From contig CAZMOM010000008.1 in the NCBI GenBank assembly GCA_964568075.1, positions 1 to 64,000 on the forward strand: a stretch of 64,000 bases of DNA. Reading direction: 5' to 3'. The translations under genes were made by a program, and so were the position numbers. The notes under the pieces are model-generated. The model did no database searches, was not told the origin of the DNA, and saw only the letters and a program-made list of their open reading frames with translations. Of the stretch, positions 36,180 through 44,789 are shown piece by piece; positions within the stretch are counted from its first letter, which is position 1; every line of letters starts with the position of its first letter. Origin of the DNA: MnTg04 sp964568075 (GTDB lineage Bacteria; Pseudomonadota; Gammaproteobacteria; Steroidobacterales; MnTg04).

Positions 36180-36836
36180 ATGCCCCATAAAAATACGGCG
36201 CGGTATCCGATGAGCAAACACAAATCTTCCTCCAAATCAATCATCCGTGTTGGCGTCGCGGACAAGAGTCCGTTAGTGCAGGCGGCTCTGTTACACCTGT
36301 TTGCAGAGGATCAGCGTTTCGAACTGGTCGATGTGTGGGCTGATGGTGAGTCAATGCTGAAATCGATTGATCAGTGCGCTCTGAATATTGTGGTAACAGG
36401 CTGGATAATCAGCCCCGGGAACGCGAAATACATACTTGATCAGTTACGAGCCCATGCAAACGCACCACGGATCATTGTTTATTCCGGTGCAGAAGGCGAG
36501 TCCGTACCGGCGCAGGTCATGACGCACGGTGGCGCGGCATTTGTGTCCAAGAGAGAACAGCCGGAATATTTGCTCGATACAGTCGCGGCTGTCGCAGAGG
36601 GCCGCATGGTCTTTCCGTTCCTCGATGTGCGAAAGATCCACCGGAACCCTTTGACATCGCTCACGAAACGGGAGCTGGAAGTGCTTTCAACACTGGCTGC
36701 CGGGCACACGAACAAGCAGATCGCTGCCGCTCACGGCGTATCGCCCAATACCGTCAAATTTCACATCAAGAACCTGTTCGAAAAGCTGGGAGTAAATAAT
36801 CGTGGTCAGGCCATTGCACTGTATCTAAAGTCGTAA
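36180..36836 (+). CDS. LuxR/NarL-type regulator with degenerate receiver domain
   Basis: A 218-residue protein: an N-terminal receiver-like domain (about 20-140) and a C-terminal LuxR helix-turn-helix (about 153-215: 'LTKRELEVLSTLAAGHTNKQIAAAHGVSPNTVKFHIKNLFEKLGV'-type, seen in full order). The receiver lacks the usual acidic pair ('GVADKSPL' in place of DD) and the phospho-acceptor Asp ('NIVVTGW'), so it is probably not phosphorylated in the normal way. It lies 173 bases upstream of the cbb operon on the same strand and is a reasonable candidate regulator of it; no LysR-type CbbR is seen. An internal ATG at 36210 is an alternative start. Confidence 0.82.
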   Translation: MPHKNTARYPMSKHKSSSKSIIRVGVADKSPLVQAALLHLFAEDQRFELVDVWADGESMLKSIDQCALNIVVTGWIISPGNAKYILDQLRAHANAPRIIVYSGAEGESVPAQVMTHGGAAFVSKREQPEYLLDTVAAVAEGRMVFPFLDVRKIHRNPLTSLTKRELEVLSTLAAGHTNKQIAAAHGVSPNTVKFHIKNLFEKLGVNNRGQAIALYLKS

Positions 36837-37009
36837 CAGCGCGACCCTACCTATTTGAGTGGGTTATTACCCATTCCAATACCATGATACTACCCTCCAT
36901 AAGGATGTGCCCGCGCTGTTCGACTCTCAATATTATTCGTTCCATTGACCGGATATAGTGTTGAATCAAGTCAAAACGACCCAAATGAGCCAGCAATAAG
37001 CGAGGCGAA

Positions 37010-38056
37010 ATGAAGCAATTCCAAACACTCGAAAACTACCTGCAAACACAAGTAGCGGACGATGACATTCGATCGGCCGTTGCCACAACCATTCTTTGCA
37101 TCGCCGCAGCAGCCATAAGAATCAAAAACCTCGTGGCTCGAGGCCCACTGGCCGGCCGGTTGGATGCGGCCCGCGGCGACAACACGGACGGTGATGCCCA
37201 GAAAGAGCTGGATTTGATCGCCAACGATTATATTATTGAAGCTCTGCAAAGCGCACCGATCGCATACCTGGTTTCGGAAGAACTGGATCAACCGGTGCTA
37301 CTACATAAAGCTGCGCCGTTGTTAGTGACAATTGACCCGCTGGACGGGTCCTCCAATATCGAGACCAACGCCGCCGTCGGCACGATCTTCTCGATATTGC
37401 CAGCAGTCGGTTCTGAAAAAGACCTGACCGACGATGCCGTTCTGCAGGCCGGTGTCAATCAACTGGCCGCCGGCTACTGCATCTATGGACCGCAAACTTC
37501 GCTCGTACTGACACTCGGCGCCGGTACGCACATTTTTACACTGGACCCGGTGCAGGGTGAGTTTCATTTGACCACGCCCAATGCACAGATCGCGGAAACG
37601 ACACGGGAGTTTGCGATCAATGTGTCGAATTTCCGACATTGGGACCAACACATTCGCGCCTACATCGATGACTGCCTGGATGGTGAGGACGGCTTGCGAA
37701 AGAGCAACTACAACATGCGCTGGGTTGCATCGCTGGTCGCAGAGTGTCATCGAATTCTGTCCCGTGGCGGCATCTTCCTGTATCCCGGCGACGCCCGCAA
37801 AGGCTATGCACAGGGTCGATTACGTCTTCTTTACGAATGCAACCCGGTAGCGTTCCTGATCGAACAGGCCGGCGGCGGCGCGACAACCGGACACCAGCGA
37901 ATTCTGGATCTGAAACCCGAAAAAGTACATCAGCGGGCACCGATGATCTTTGGCTCGCGCCGCGAGATTAGACGCGTTGAGCGCTACTACGCCGAATGTG
38001 ACAGGACGGGCGAGAGATCGCCGTTGTTCAACAAGCGTGGACTGTTTCGCGTCTGA
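37010..38056 (+). CDS. cbbF: Class 1 fructose-1,6-bisphosphatase
   Basis: A 348-residue enzyme with the metal and substrate loop 'TIDPLDGSSNIETN', 'SEEL', 'NYNMRWVASLVAECHRIL' and 'GIFLYPGD.RKGYAQGRLRLLYECNP.AFL.EQAGG', all typical of class 1 FBPase. It hydrolyses fructose-1,6-bisphosphate (and possibly sedoheptulose-1,7-bisphosphate) in ribulose-1,5-bisphosphate regeneration. GAGG lies upstream of the ATG. First gene of the cbb operon; cbbP follows after 26 bases. Confidence 0.96.
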   Translation: MKQFQTLENYLQTQVADDDIRSAVATTILCIAAAAIRIKNLVARGPLAGRLDAARGDNTDGDAQKELDLIANDYIIEALQSAPIAYLVSEELDQPVLLHKAAPLLVTIDPLDGSSNIETNAAVGTIFSILPAVGSEKDLTDDAVLQAGVNQLAAGYCIYGPQTSLVLTLGAGTHIFTLDPVQGEFHLTTPNAQIAETTREFAINVSNFRHWDQHIRAYIDDCLDGEDGLRKSNYNMRWVASLVAECHRILSRGGIFLYPGDARKGYAQGRLRLLYECNPVAFLIEQAGGGATTGHQRILDLKPEKVHQRAPMIFGSRREIRRVERYYAECDRTGERSPLFNKRGLFRV

Positions 38057-38082
38057 AGGCGAAAGGACCGGGGTATAAAAAC

Positions 38083-38958
38083 ATGTCAATCGCTCATCCC
38101 ATCATTTCAGTCACAGGCTCATCGGGCGCCGGTACCACATCGGTCAAGCTCACATTTGATCAGATATTCCGGCGCGAGGGCGTCAGCGCCGCTTTTGTCG
38201 AGGGTGATGCGTTCCATCGCTACGACCGTGCCGAGATGAAACAGGTTATGTCCGACGAGGCCGCCAAAGGCAACAATCACTTCAGCCACTTCGGCCCCGA
38301 GGCAAATCTGTTTGACAAACTCGAGGCGGTATTTCGCGATTTCGGTGAGACCGGTAGCGGAAAAACGCGGCACTACGTGCACGATGCCGACGAGGTCGAG
38401 CTCTATGGCGCGGATCCTGGAACGTTCACAGACTGGGAGGATACGCCGGAAGGCGCCGATCTCCTCTTCTATGAAGGCTTGCATGGCGCGGTGGTCACTG
38501 ACGCAGTCGATGTCGCGCAGTATGCCGATGTCAAGATCGGCATCGTGCCGGTCATCAATCTTGAGTGGATTCAGAAACTGCACCGGGACAAAACGGAACG
38601 CGGCTATTCGTACGAGGCCGTTATGGACACCATTCTGCGCCGCATGCCCGACTACATTCACTTCATAACCCCGCAGTTCAGTCGGACCGATATCAATTTT
38701 CAGCGTATTCCGACTGTCGATACGTCGAATCCGGAGATCGCGCGCTTGATTCCGACACCGGACGAATCGATGGTTGTGATTCGCTTTCGGAATCCACACG
38801 GCATCGACTTTCCCTATCTACTGGCCATGATCCACGACAGCTTCATGTCTCGTTCCAATTCCATCGTCATTCCCGGCAATAAACTGGATCTCGCGCTGCA
38901 ACTGATTCTGACGCCGATGATCATGCAGCTCATCGAACGAAAAAGACGCGCGGTCTAA
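38083..38958 (+). CDS. cbbP: Phosphoribulokinase (bacterial octameric type)
   Basis: A 291-residue kinase with P-loop 'GSSGAGTTS' (about 12-20), 'EGDAFHRYDR', 'NHFSHFGPEANLFD', and 'LLFYEGLHG'. This is the short proteobacterial class I enzyme. It phosphorylates ribulose-5-phosphate to ribulose-1,5-bisphosphate, the RuBisCO substrate, in the cytoplasm. It is unique to the Calvin cycle and so confirms the pathway. tkt begins 15 bases after its stop. Confidence 0.97.
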   Translation: MSIAHPIISVTGSSGAGTTSVKLTFDQIFRREGVSAAFVEGDAFHRYDRAEMKQVMSDEAAKGNNHFSHFGPEANLFDKLEAVFRDFGETGSGKTRHYVHDADEVELYGADPGTFTDWEDTPEGADLLFYEGLHGAVVTDAVDVAQYADVKIGIVPVINLEWIQKLHRDKTERGYSYEAVMDTILRRMPDYIHFITPQFSRTDINFQRIPTVDTSNPEIARLIPTPDESMVVIRFRNPHGIDFPYLLAMIHDSFMSRSNSIVIPGNKLDLALQLILTPMIMQLIERKRRAV

Positions 38959-38973
38959 CAAGAGGAATTTTTC

Positions 38974-41001
38974 ATGAATGCAATTGCACAGGAATCCATG
39001 GCCGGCAGCGCCGTGTCCCAAAAGGCCATGGCAAACGCGATTCGTTTCCTGGCCGCGGATGCGGTGCAACGTGCGAATTCAGGCCATCCCGGCATGCCAA
39101 TGGGCATGGCGGATGTCGCGACGGTCCTGTTTACACGATTCCTCAAGTTCAATCCTGATGATCCGGACTGGCAGGATCGCGACCGGTTTGTACTTTCAGC
39201 CGGTCATGGGTCAATGCTGTTGTATTCGCTGTTGCATCTCACCGGATATCGGGCGGTGTCTATGGAAGAGATCAAGAACTTTCGCCAGATTGGCAGCGTA
39301 ACGGCGGGACACCCCGAGTTCGGTCACGCGCCGGGCATCGAAACCACCACTGGTCCGCTGGGGCAAGGCATTACAACCGCAGTGGGCATGGCGCTGGCCG
39401 AGCGGATGCAGCAGGCACGATTCGGGGACGACCTCGTCGACCATTACACTTATGTCATTGTCGGCGATGGTTGCCTGATGGAGGGCATCAGTCATGAGGC
39501 CATTTCGCTTGCCGGTCATCTTCGTCTTTCGCGGCTGATCGTTTTGTGGGACGACAACTCCATCAGTATCGACGGCTCGACCGACCTGTCTGTTTCGGAC
39601 GACCAGTTAGCCCGATTCAAGGCGTCGGGCTGGCAGGTTGCTTCTGTCGACGGGCACGACCATGCAGCTATCGCCAATGCAATCGAAAATGCCCGCAAAG
39701 ATAACCGCCCGTCATTCATTGCCTGCAGCACGGTGATCGGATTTGGTGCGCCGAATAAAGCCGGTACAGCCGCCACTCATGGGGCTCCGCTCGGTGAAGA
39801 TGAACTGGCAGCGAGCCGGGTGAATCTAAACTGGCCGTATGCCCCGTTCGCCATACCGGATGATATCCAATTCGCGTGGCGCGCAGCCGGCACACGCAGT
39901 GCAGCTAGCTATGGTGATTGGCAGGAGCGTCTTGCTACCGCCAACGAGGAAAAGCGCCGTGAATTTCTCCGCACCACTGCAGGTGATTTGCCTGCCGGTT
40001 GGCAGGACGACATCAACGCATTCAAAAAGCGGCTTGCCGAAGAGCAGCCGACAATGGCAACCCGTAAAGCCTCGGGTGAAACGCTGAATATCCTGACTGC
40101 ATCCATACCAGAATTGATCGGCGGATCCGCCGACCTAACAGGATCAGTCAACACCAAAACACCGCATACGGACCCGGTCACGGCGAACGACTTCAGCGGA
40201 CGTTACCTGCATTACGGCGTTCGCGAGCACGCCATGGCAGCGGTGATGAACGGCATCGCTTTGCACGGAGGCTTCATTCCCTACGGTGGCACGTTCCTGA
40301 TCTTCGTCGATTATATGCGCGCTGCAATGCGCCTGTCGGCACTCACGCGACAGCGCGTCATCTATGTCTTGACTCACGATTCCATAGGCCTCGGTGAAGA
40401 CGGACCGACGCATCAACCGGTAGAAACCCTGGCCATGTTGCGGGCGACGCCTAACTTCAATGTTTACCGGCCGGCAGATGCGACGGAAACCGCGGAATGC
40501 TGGGCGCTGGCATTACAGGACAGGAACACGCCCTCGGGCCTCGCCCTGAGCCGACAGGGCTTACCCGCGCTGCGCACTGTGTATACCGATGATAACCTCT
40601 GCGCCCGCGGCGCTTACGTTCTGGCGGAGACCGACAACGGTGAGCGCGAGGTAACCATCATGGCGACAGGCTCCGAAGTCAGCATCGCGATGGCTGCCAG
40701 AGACATCCTGCAAAGCGAAGGTATCGGCACGGCTGTCGTTTCCATGCCGTGCTGGGAGCTATTCGAGAAACAGGATGCCACCTACAAGGACGAGGTGCTC
40801 GGGCCGGGGACCGTCGCCATTGGCCTCGAAGCGGCGGTCGGCTTCGGCTGGGACCGGTACATAGGCACTCGCGGCTGCTTTGTCGGCATGCAGGGTTTCG
40901 GCGCCTCGGCACCAGCAGCTGACCTATACGAATACTTCGGCATAACAGCGGCTGCTGTTGTCGAGGCGGCAAAGACTTACCTGACAAGCGAAGACCGATA
41001 A
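38974..41001 (+). CDS. tkt: Transketolase
   Basis: A 675-residue transketolase of usual length. Thiamine-diphosphate motif 'GDGCLMEGISHEAISLAGHL', the early 'NSGHPGMPMGMAD' and 'SAGHGSMLLY', 'GHPEFGHAPGIETTTGPLGQG', and the C-terminal 'THDSIGLGEDGPTHQPVE' are all present. It moves two-carbon units between sugar phosphates in the regeneration arm of the Calvin cycle. AGAGGA precedes the ATG. It is followed by a 150-base spacer before cbbM that may hold a short ORF. Confidence 0.97.
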   Translation: MNAIAQESMAGSAVSQKAMANAIRFLAADAVQRANSGHPGMPMGMADVATVLFTRFLKFNPDDPDWQDRDRFVLSAGHGSMLLYSLLHLTGYRAVSMEEIKNFRQIGSVTAGHPEFGHAPGIETTTGPLGQGITTAVGMALAERMQQARFGDDLVDHYTYVIVGDGCLMEGISHEAISLAGHLRLSRLIVLWDDNSISIDGSTDLSVSDDQLARFKASGWQVASVDGHDHAAIANAIENARKDNRPSFIACSTVIGFGAPNKAGTAATHGAPLGEDELAASRVNLNWPYAPFAIPDDIQFAWRAAGTRSAASYGDWQERLATANEEKRREFLRTTAGDLPAGWQDDINAFKKRLAEEQPTMATRKASGETLNILTASIPELIGGSADLTGSVNTKTPHTDPVTANDFSGRYLHYGVREHAMAAVMNGIALHGGFIPYGGTFLIFVDYMRAAMRLSALTRQRVIYVLTHDSIGLGEDGPTHQPVETLAMLRATPNFNVYRPADATETAECWALALQDRNTPSGLALSRQGLPALRTVYTDDNLCARGAYVLAETDNGEREVTIMATGSEVSIAMAARDILQSEGIGTAVVSMPCWELFEKQDATYKDEVLGPGTVAIGLEAAVGFGWDRYIGTRGCFVGMQGFGASAPAADLYEYFGITAAAVVEAAKTYLTSEDR

Positions 41002-41016
41002 CGAGAGGAAATCGAC

Positions 41017-41130
41017 ACGGCGGGACGTCAGTCAAAGAGCAAAGTTATTTCGTTGCCGCAGATGGTCGAACGGTACAAAAGCGGTGATTTAGAGCCGCAA
41101 ACCGACCAAAGCCGGGTAGCGGCAGCATAG
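41017..41130 (+). CDS. Candidate 37-residue ORF between tkt and cbbM, non-standard start
   Basis: A frame of 37 codons runs to TAG at 41128, containing 'KVISLPQMVERYKSGDLEPQ' and ending 'VAAA'. GAGAGG lies eight bases before an ACG at 41017, where an ATG would be expected; the nearest standard starts inside are TTG (41053) and ATG (41062). The amino acid sequence looks protein-like. It could be a small RuBisCO-operon peptide or chance. Confidence 0.3.
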   Translation, partial: TAGRQSKSKVISLPQMVERYKSGDLEPQTDQSRVAAA

Positions 41131-41151
41131 ATTGAAAGAGGAGACAAGACG

Positions 41152-42531
41152 ATGGATCAATCCGATCGATATGCAGACCTGTCACTAGGTGAACAGGATC
41201 TGATTGCAGGCGGACAACATGTGTTGTGCGCCTACATTATGAAACCGAAAGCCGGTTACGAGTATCTAGCGACCGCTGCTCACTTTGCCGCAGAATCTTC
41301 AACCGGCACAAATGTGTCCGTCTCGACAACGGATGATTTTACGCGCGGGGTCGATGCGCTCGTTTACGAAATCGACGAAGCGAACGAAGTCACGAAGATT
41401 GCCTACCCGGTGGAGTTGTTCGATCGGAATATCATTGACGGACGAGCCATGATCGCCTCGTTCCTCACATTGACCATTGGCAACAACCAGGGCATGGGAG
41501 ATGTCGAATACGCGAAGATGCACGACTTCTATATGCCGCATGACTTTCTGCGTCTTTTTGACGGACCATCGACGACGATATCCGATCTGTGGCGCGTGCT
41601 GGGCCGCCCGGTGGTTGACGGTGGCTTCATCGTCGGGACCATAGTCAAACCCAAACTCGGTCTGCGGCCGGAACCGTTCGCGGAGGCGGCGCACCAGTTC
41701 TGGCTGGGCGGTGACTTTATCAAGAACGATGAGCCGCAGGGCAACCAGCTCTTTGCACCGTTGAAAAAGACGATTTCGCTGGTTGCCGACGCAATGCGCC
41801 GGGCACAAGACGAGACCGGAGAAGCAAAACTGTTTTCAGCAAACATCACCGCAGACGATCATTACGAAATGGTGGCCCGCGGTGAGTACATTCTCGAAAC
41901 GTTTGCAGAAAACGCCGATCATGTGGCGTTCCTTGTTGACGGTTACGTCGCGGGCCCCGCAGCCATTACCACAGCACGGCGACGCTTCCCGAAGCAGTAT
42001 CTGCACTATCATCGCGCTGGCCACGGCGCGGTAACGTCACCACAGTCAATGCGGGGATACACGGCATTCGTGCTCTCGAAGATGGCTCGCTTGCAGGGTG
42101 CTTCCGGTATTCATACCGGCACCATGAGCTTCGGCAAGATGGAAGGCGAAGCCAGCGACACCGACATGGCCTACATGATTCAAAGAGACAGCGCGGATGG
42201 TCCGTTCTATCACCAGGAATGGCTTGGTATGAACCCAACCACACCGATCATCTCCGGCGGCATGAATGCGCTGCGCATGCCTGGATTCTTCACCAACCTT
42301 GGTCATTCGAATCTTATATTGACCGCCGGTGGTGGCAGCTATGGACATATCGACGGTCCCGCGGCCGGCGCCCGGTCCCTGCGACAGGCTGAACAGTGCT
42401 GGAAGGAAGGCGCCGATCCTGTTGCTTTCGCCAAAGAACATCATGAATTCGCCCGCGCTTTCGAGAGTTTCCCGAGCGATGCGGATCAGCTATTCCCGAA
42501 TTGGCGTCAACAGCTGGGGCACGCCGCGTAG
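41152..42531 (+). CDS. cbbM: Ribulose-1,5-bisphosphate carboxylase/oxygenase, form II
   Basis: A 459-residue large-subunit-only RuBisCO. 'GTIVKPKLGL' contains catalytic K166, and 'GGDFIKNDEPQGNQ' contains K191, the carbamylated lysine, with metal ligands D193 and E194, at the same numbers as the Rhodospirillum rubrum enzyme. 'HYHRAGHGA' and 'GIHTGTMSFGKMEGE' (loop 6 Lys) are intact, so the enzyme should be active. It fixes CO2 (and O2, producing 2-phosphoglycolate). AGAGGAGA precedes the ATG. Form II enzymes suit high CO2 and low O2. No small subunit or carboxysome genes are present here. Confidence 0.98.
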   Translation: MDQSDRYADLSLGEQDLIAGGQHVLCAYIMKPKAGYEYLATAAHFAAESSTGTNVSVSTTDDFTRGVDALVYEIDEANEVTKIAYPVELFDRNIIDGRAMIASFLTLTIGNNQGMGDVEYAKMHDFYMPHDFLRLFDGPSTTISDLWRVLGRPVVDGGFIVGTIVKPKLGLRPEPFAEAAHQFWLGGDFIKNDEPQGNQLFAPLKKTISLVADAMRRAQDETGEAKLFSANITADDHYEMVARGEYILETFAENADHVAFLVDGYVAGPAAITTARRRFPKQYLHYHRAGHGAVTSPQSMRGYTAFVLSKMARLQGASGIHTGTMSFGKMEGEASDTDMAYMIQRDSADGPFYHQEWLGMNPTTPIISGGMNALRMPGFFTNLGHSNLILTAGGGSYGHIDGPAAGARSLRQAEQCWKEGADPVAFAKEHHEFARAFESFPSDADQLFPNWRQQLGHAA

Positions 42532-42543
42532 CGGCCTGGCATC

Positions 42544-43224
42544 ATGAACGGCTACCCGGCGGCAATCATTTGGGATCTGGACGGAACGCTGATCGATTCC
42601 GCAGCGGATCTCGCTCAGACACTGAATACGCTGTTGCGCGAGCATGGTTGCGCGGGTCTCGAGGAGCATCAGGTCCGGACCATGATCGGCGACGGGGTCG
42701 CGAAACTGATCGAACTAGGATTCAGGGCTGCCGGCGTTACAATATGCGGACCGCAATTGCAGAATATGATCCCGCGCTTCATGCTGCTCTATTCGGTACG
42801 CGCAACAAACAAAACCCGTCTTTATCCCGGGGCCCGATCGGTATTGCAGCACTTTTCCGATTCCGGCGTACGACAAGGTATATGCACCAATAAACCCGAA
42901 GATATCACTAGGCAGATTCTTTCGAACCTCTCGGTTTCCGACCACTTCGACATCGTGGTCGGTGGCGACACCGTCGCCGCGAAAAAACCGGATCCGCTCC
43001 CGCTTCGATCCTGCCTTGAGGCGCTGGACGTAAAACCACGAAAATGCGTAATGATCGGCGACTCAGCCGTCGATGTAGCGACCGCGCGCGCGATAAATAT
43101 GCCTGTCGGCGTGGTCAGTTATGGTTACGCCCGTAGAGCCGCCAGGACCCTCGGTGCGGACTTCGTAATCGACAAATTATCCTCGTTGCCGGCGTCCATC
43201 GGCGAGCTGCAAAAAGCAGGTTAG
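42544..43224 (+). CDS. cbbZ: Phosphoglycolate phosphatase
   Basis: A 226-residue HAD hydrolase with motif I 'WDLDGTLIDSA', motif II region 'GICTNK', Lys in 'VAAKKPDPLP' and motif IV 'VMIGDSAVDVATARA'. Sequence and position just 12 bases after cbbM identify it as Gph/CbbZ, which removes the phosphate from 2-phosphoglycolate made by RuBisCO oxygenation. The downstream cbbY frame begins close to its stop. Confidence 0.92.
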   Translation: MNGYPAAIIWDLDGTLIDSAADLAQTLNTLLREHGCAGLEEHQVRTMIGDGVAKLIELGFRAAGVTICGPQLQNMIPRFMLLYSVRATNKTRLYPGARSVLQHFSDSGVRQGICTNKPEDITRQILSNLSVSDHFDIVVGGDTVAAKKPDPLPLRSCLEALDVKPRKCVMIGDSAVDVATARAINMPVGVVSYGYARRAARTLGADFVIDKLSSLPASIGELQKAG

Positions 43225-43229
43225 AAACA

Positions 43230-43979
43230 ATCATATTTAAAGCAATTATTTTTGATGTCGACGGTACTCTCGCCGAAACCGAGGAGATTCATCGCGCGGC
43301 CTTCAATCAGGCCTTTAAAATATATGGCTTGCCCTGGCACTGGGATTGGTTGGCTTATCGACAATTACTCAAAGTAACCGGCGGCAAAGAGCGTATCCGT
43401 CTTTTTATCAGGCAGCATAAATCGGACTGCCCGCAGATGGCTGATATCGAGGGCTTTATTCGCGACATCCACAAAACGAAAACAGAAATATATACGCAAA
43501 TGATCACGAGCGGCGAAGCGGAATTCCGTCCCGGTATCAGGCAGTTGATAAGAAAGGCAATCGAAGACGAAACGCGACTGGCGATTGCCACGACCACCAG
43601 TGCACCCAATGTGGATGCCTTATTGCGATCTGAATTCGGCAGCGAAGGCCCCGGGATTTTTGAAGTGATTTGTACCGCCGACAGTGTAGCGAAGAAAAAA
43701 CCAGCGCCTGATGTCTATCTTCTGACACTGGAAATGCTGGGCCTTCCAGCGGATGCCTGCGTGGCCATCGAGGACTCCCGCAATGGCCTATTGTCATCAT
43801 CCGGCGCCGGTATTCCAACTGTTGTTACGCCCAGCGTATACACCAACGACGACAGTTTCGACGAAGCCATACTGGTAACAGACGAACTCAGTGACGTCGA
43901 TTTCAGGGCAGTTTTCGCAGACACGCGAAACGAAATTGCGGCAGAGAGCACTGCAGAGGACGTGTTTCTACAGCAATAA
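43230..43979 (+). CDS. cbbY: CbbY-type HAD phosphatase, lacking a standard start codon
   Basis: The frame encodes 'IIFKAIIFDVDGTLAETEEIHRAAF', read in pieces, the HAD motif I of CbbY, then 'TTTSAP', 'AKKKPAPDVYLLTLEMLG' and 'VAIEDSRNGLLSSSGAGI'. CbbY hydrolyses xylulose-1,5-bisphosphate, a RuBisCO inhibitor. No ATG, GTG or TTG precedes motif I in this frame; the first is TTG 43329, which would delete motif I. I place the start at ATC 43230 (ATA 43233 next), with AGG nine bases upstream and the cbbZ stop overlapping nearby. Either a rare start with translational coupling or a base change is implied. Confidence 0.85.
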   Translation: MIFKAIIFDVDGTLAETEEIHRAAFNQAFKIYGLPWHWDWLAYRQLLKVTGGKERIRLFIRQHKSDCPQMADIEGFIRDIHKTKTEIYTQMITSGEAEFRPGIRQLIRKAIEDETRLAIATTTSAPNVDALLRSEFGSEGPGIFEVICTADSVAKKKPAPDVYLLTLEMLGLPADACVAIEDSRNGLLSSSGAGIPTVVTPSVYTNDDSFDEAILVTDELSDVDFRAVFADTRNEIAAESTAEDVFLQQ

Positions 43980-43998
43980 AAACCCCGCCGAAGCGGGG
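43978..43998 (-). terminator. Intrinsic terminator at the end of cbbY/DUF1097
   Basis: CCCCGC and GCGGGG pair around loop CGAA. On the minus strand the stem is followed by five T, so it best serves the DUF1097 transcript, about 110 bases beyond its stop; it may also slow plus-strand transcripts leaving cbbY. Confidence 0.75.
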
Positions 43999-44106
43999 TA
44001 AAGACTGAAGATATCCTAATGGACACTCGGGTTTTCGAGTTGATTCTTATCCCGAGTAGTTATTATTAAATACTACAATTGGATAGACTTCATAACTGGC
44101 TAATTG

Positions 44107-44625
44107 TTAGTCACTACTCGCCAGGATTCCTCCAAGCTTTCCAGACAGCAAGCCAAAGAAAGCACCAACGACCAATGAGACTGCAACGACAACAAGGGCA
44201 TTACTAAAATTAGCCCCTGTCAAAGTACTCATTTCCAATGCACCGTCGGTCTGTAGTAGATAAGCAGCTGTGGCAGCATAGCCGTAAACACTGGCCGGGA
44301 TGGAATCAAGCGCTGGGAGATGCGCAGCTAAGCACATTCCCAGGACCGTCAAACCAACAGCTATGGCCGCACCTACAGCCCCCAAACCTCCCAAAGGGGT
44401 ACCCATCAATATGATGGCCATAATCCACGCGCAAACAGCACCAAAGACATTACAAGTGATGGTTTTTTTGAGTGCTGCGGTGTCACCGCCTATAGCGAAA
44501 AAGGTGGCCCAACCGATGAATATGCCCCAAATCAGAATTATTCCTGCTAGCGGACCCAATGCCAAATATGTAGCGACGCCGCCAAGGACCCCAATACTTA
44601 CACAAAGTGCAATTAAACTAGTCAT
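44107..44625 (-). CDS. DUF1097 family inner-membrane protein
   Basis: About 172 residues, nearly all hydrophobic, with five to six helices: 'LIALCVSIGVLGGVATYLAL', 'GIILIWGIFIGWATFFAIGGD', 'AVCAWIMAIILMG', 'AAIAVGLTVLGMCLAAHLPAL', and a last helix 'ALVVVAVSLVVGAFFGLLSG'. This is the YcdZ/DUF1097 layout; function unknown. GGGAG lies nine bases before the ATG. It overlaps the end of a 51-codon ORF by eight bases, implying coupled translation. Confidence 0.85.
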   Translation of the reverse strand: MTSLIALCVSIGVLGGVATYLALGPLAGIILIWGIFIGWATFFAIGGDTAALKKTITCNVFGAVCAWIMAIILMGTPLGGLGAVGAAIAVGLTVLGMCLAAHLPALDSIPASVYGYAATAAYLLQTDGALEMSTLTGANFSNALVVVAVSLVVGAFFGLLSGKLGGILASSD

Positions 44626-44773
44626 ATGGTTTTTCTCCCTTTTTATCAATTGATGGACCATTCTTATGGCCGGTTGTGAAGCGATCATTGCTTTTTGCTA
44701 CCGCCCAAACAGGCACCAAAACACCAGCAGTCAACGCCAGCCCAGCTGCCAGTCTACTTCTTATCTGAATCAT
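44618..44773 (-). CDS. Small membrane/exported peptide, 51 residues, coupled to DUF1097
   Basis: ATG at 44773 with GGGAG eight bases upstream. The product starts 'MIQIRSRLAAGLALTAGVLV', a clear signal/TM segment, then a charged tail ending 'KKGEKPYD'. Its TAG lies within the first codons of the DUF1097 gene (ATGACTAG overlap). A shared leader motif lies just upstream. No family name is known to me. Confidence 0.65.
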   Translation of the reverse strand: MIQIRSRLAAGLALTAGVLVPVWAVAKSNDRFTTGHKNGPSIDKKGEKPYD

Positions 44774-44789
44774 TGATTTTACTCCCATG

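Noticed and set aside
38119..38799. Long minus-strand open frame opposite cbbP
   Set aside because: It is antisense to a clearly identified gene, with no ribosome site or recognised sequence.
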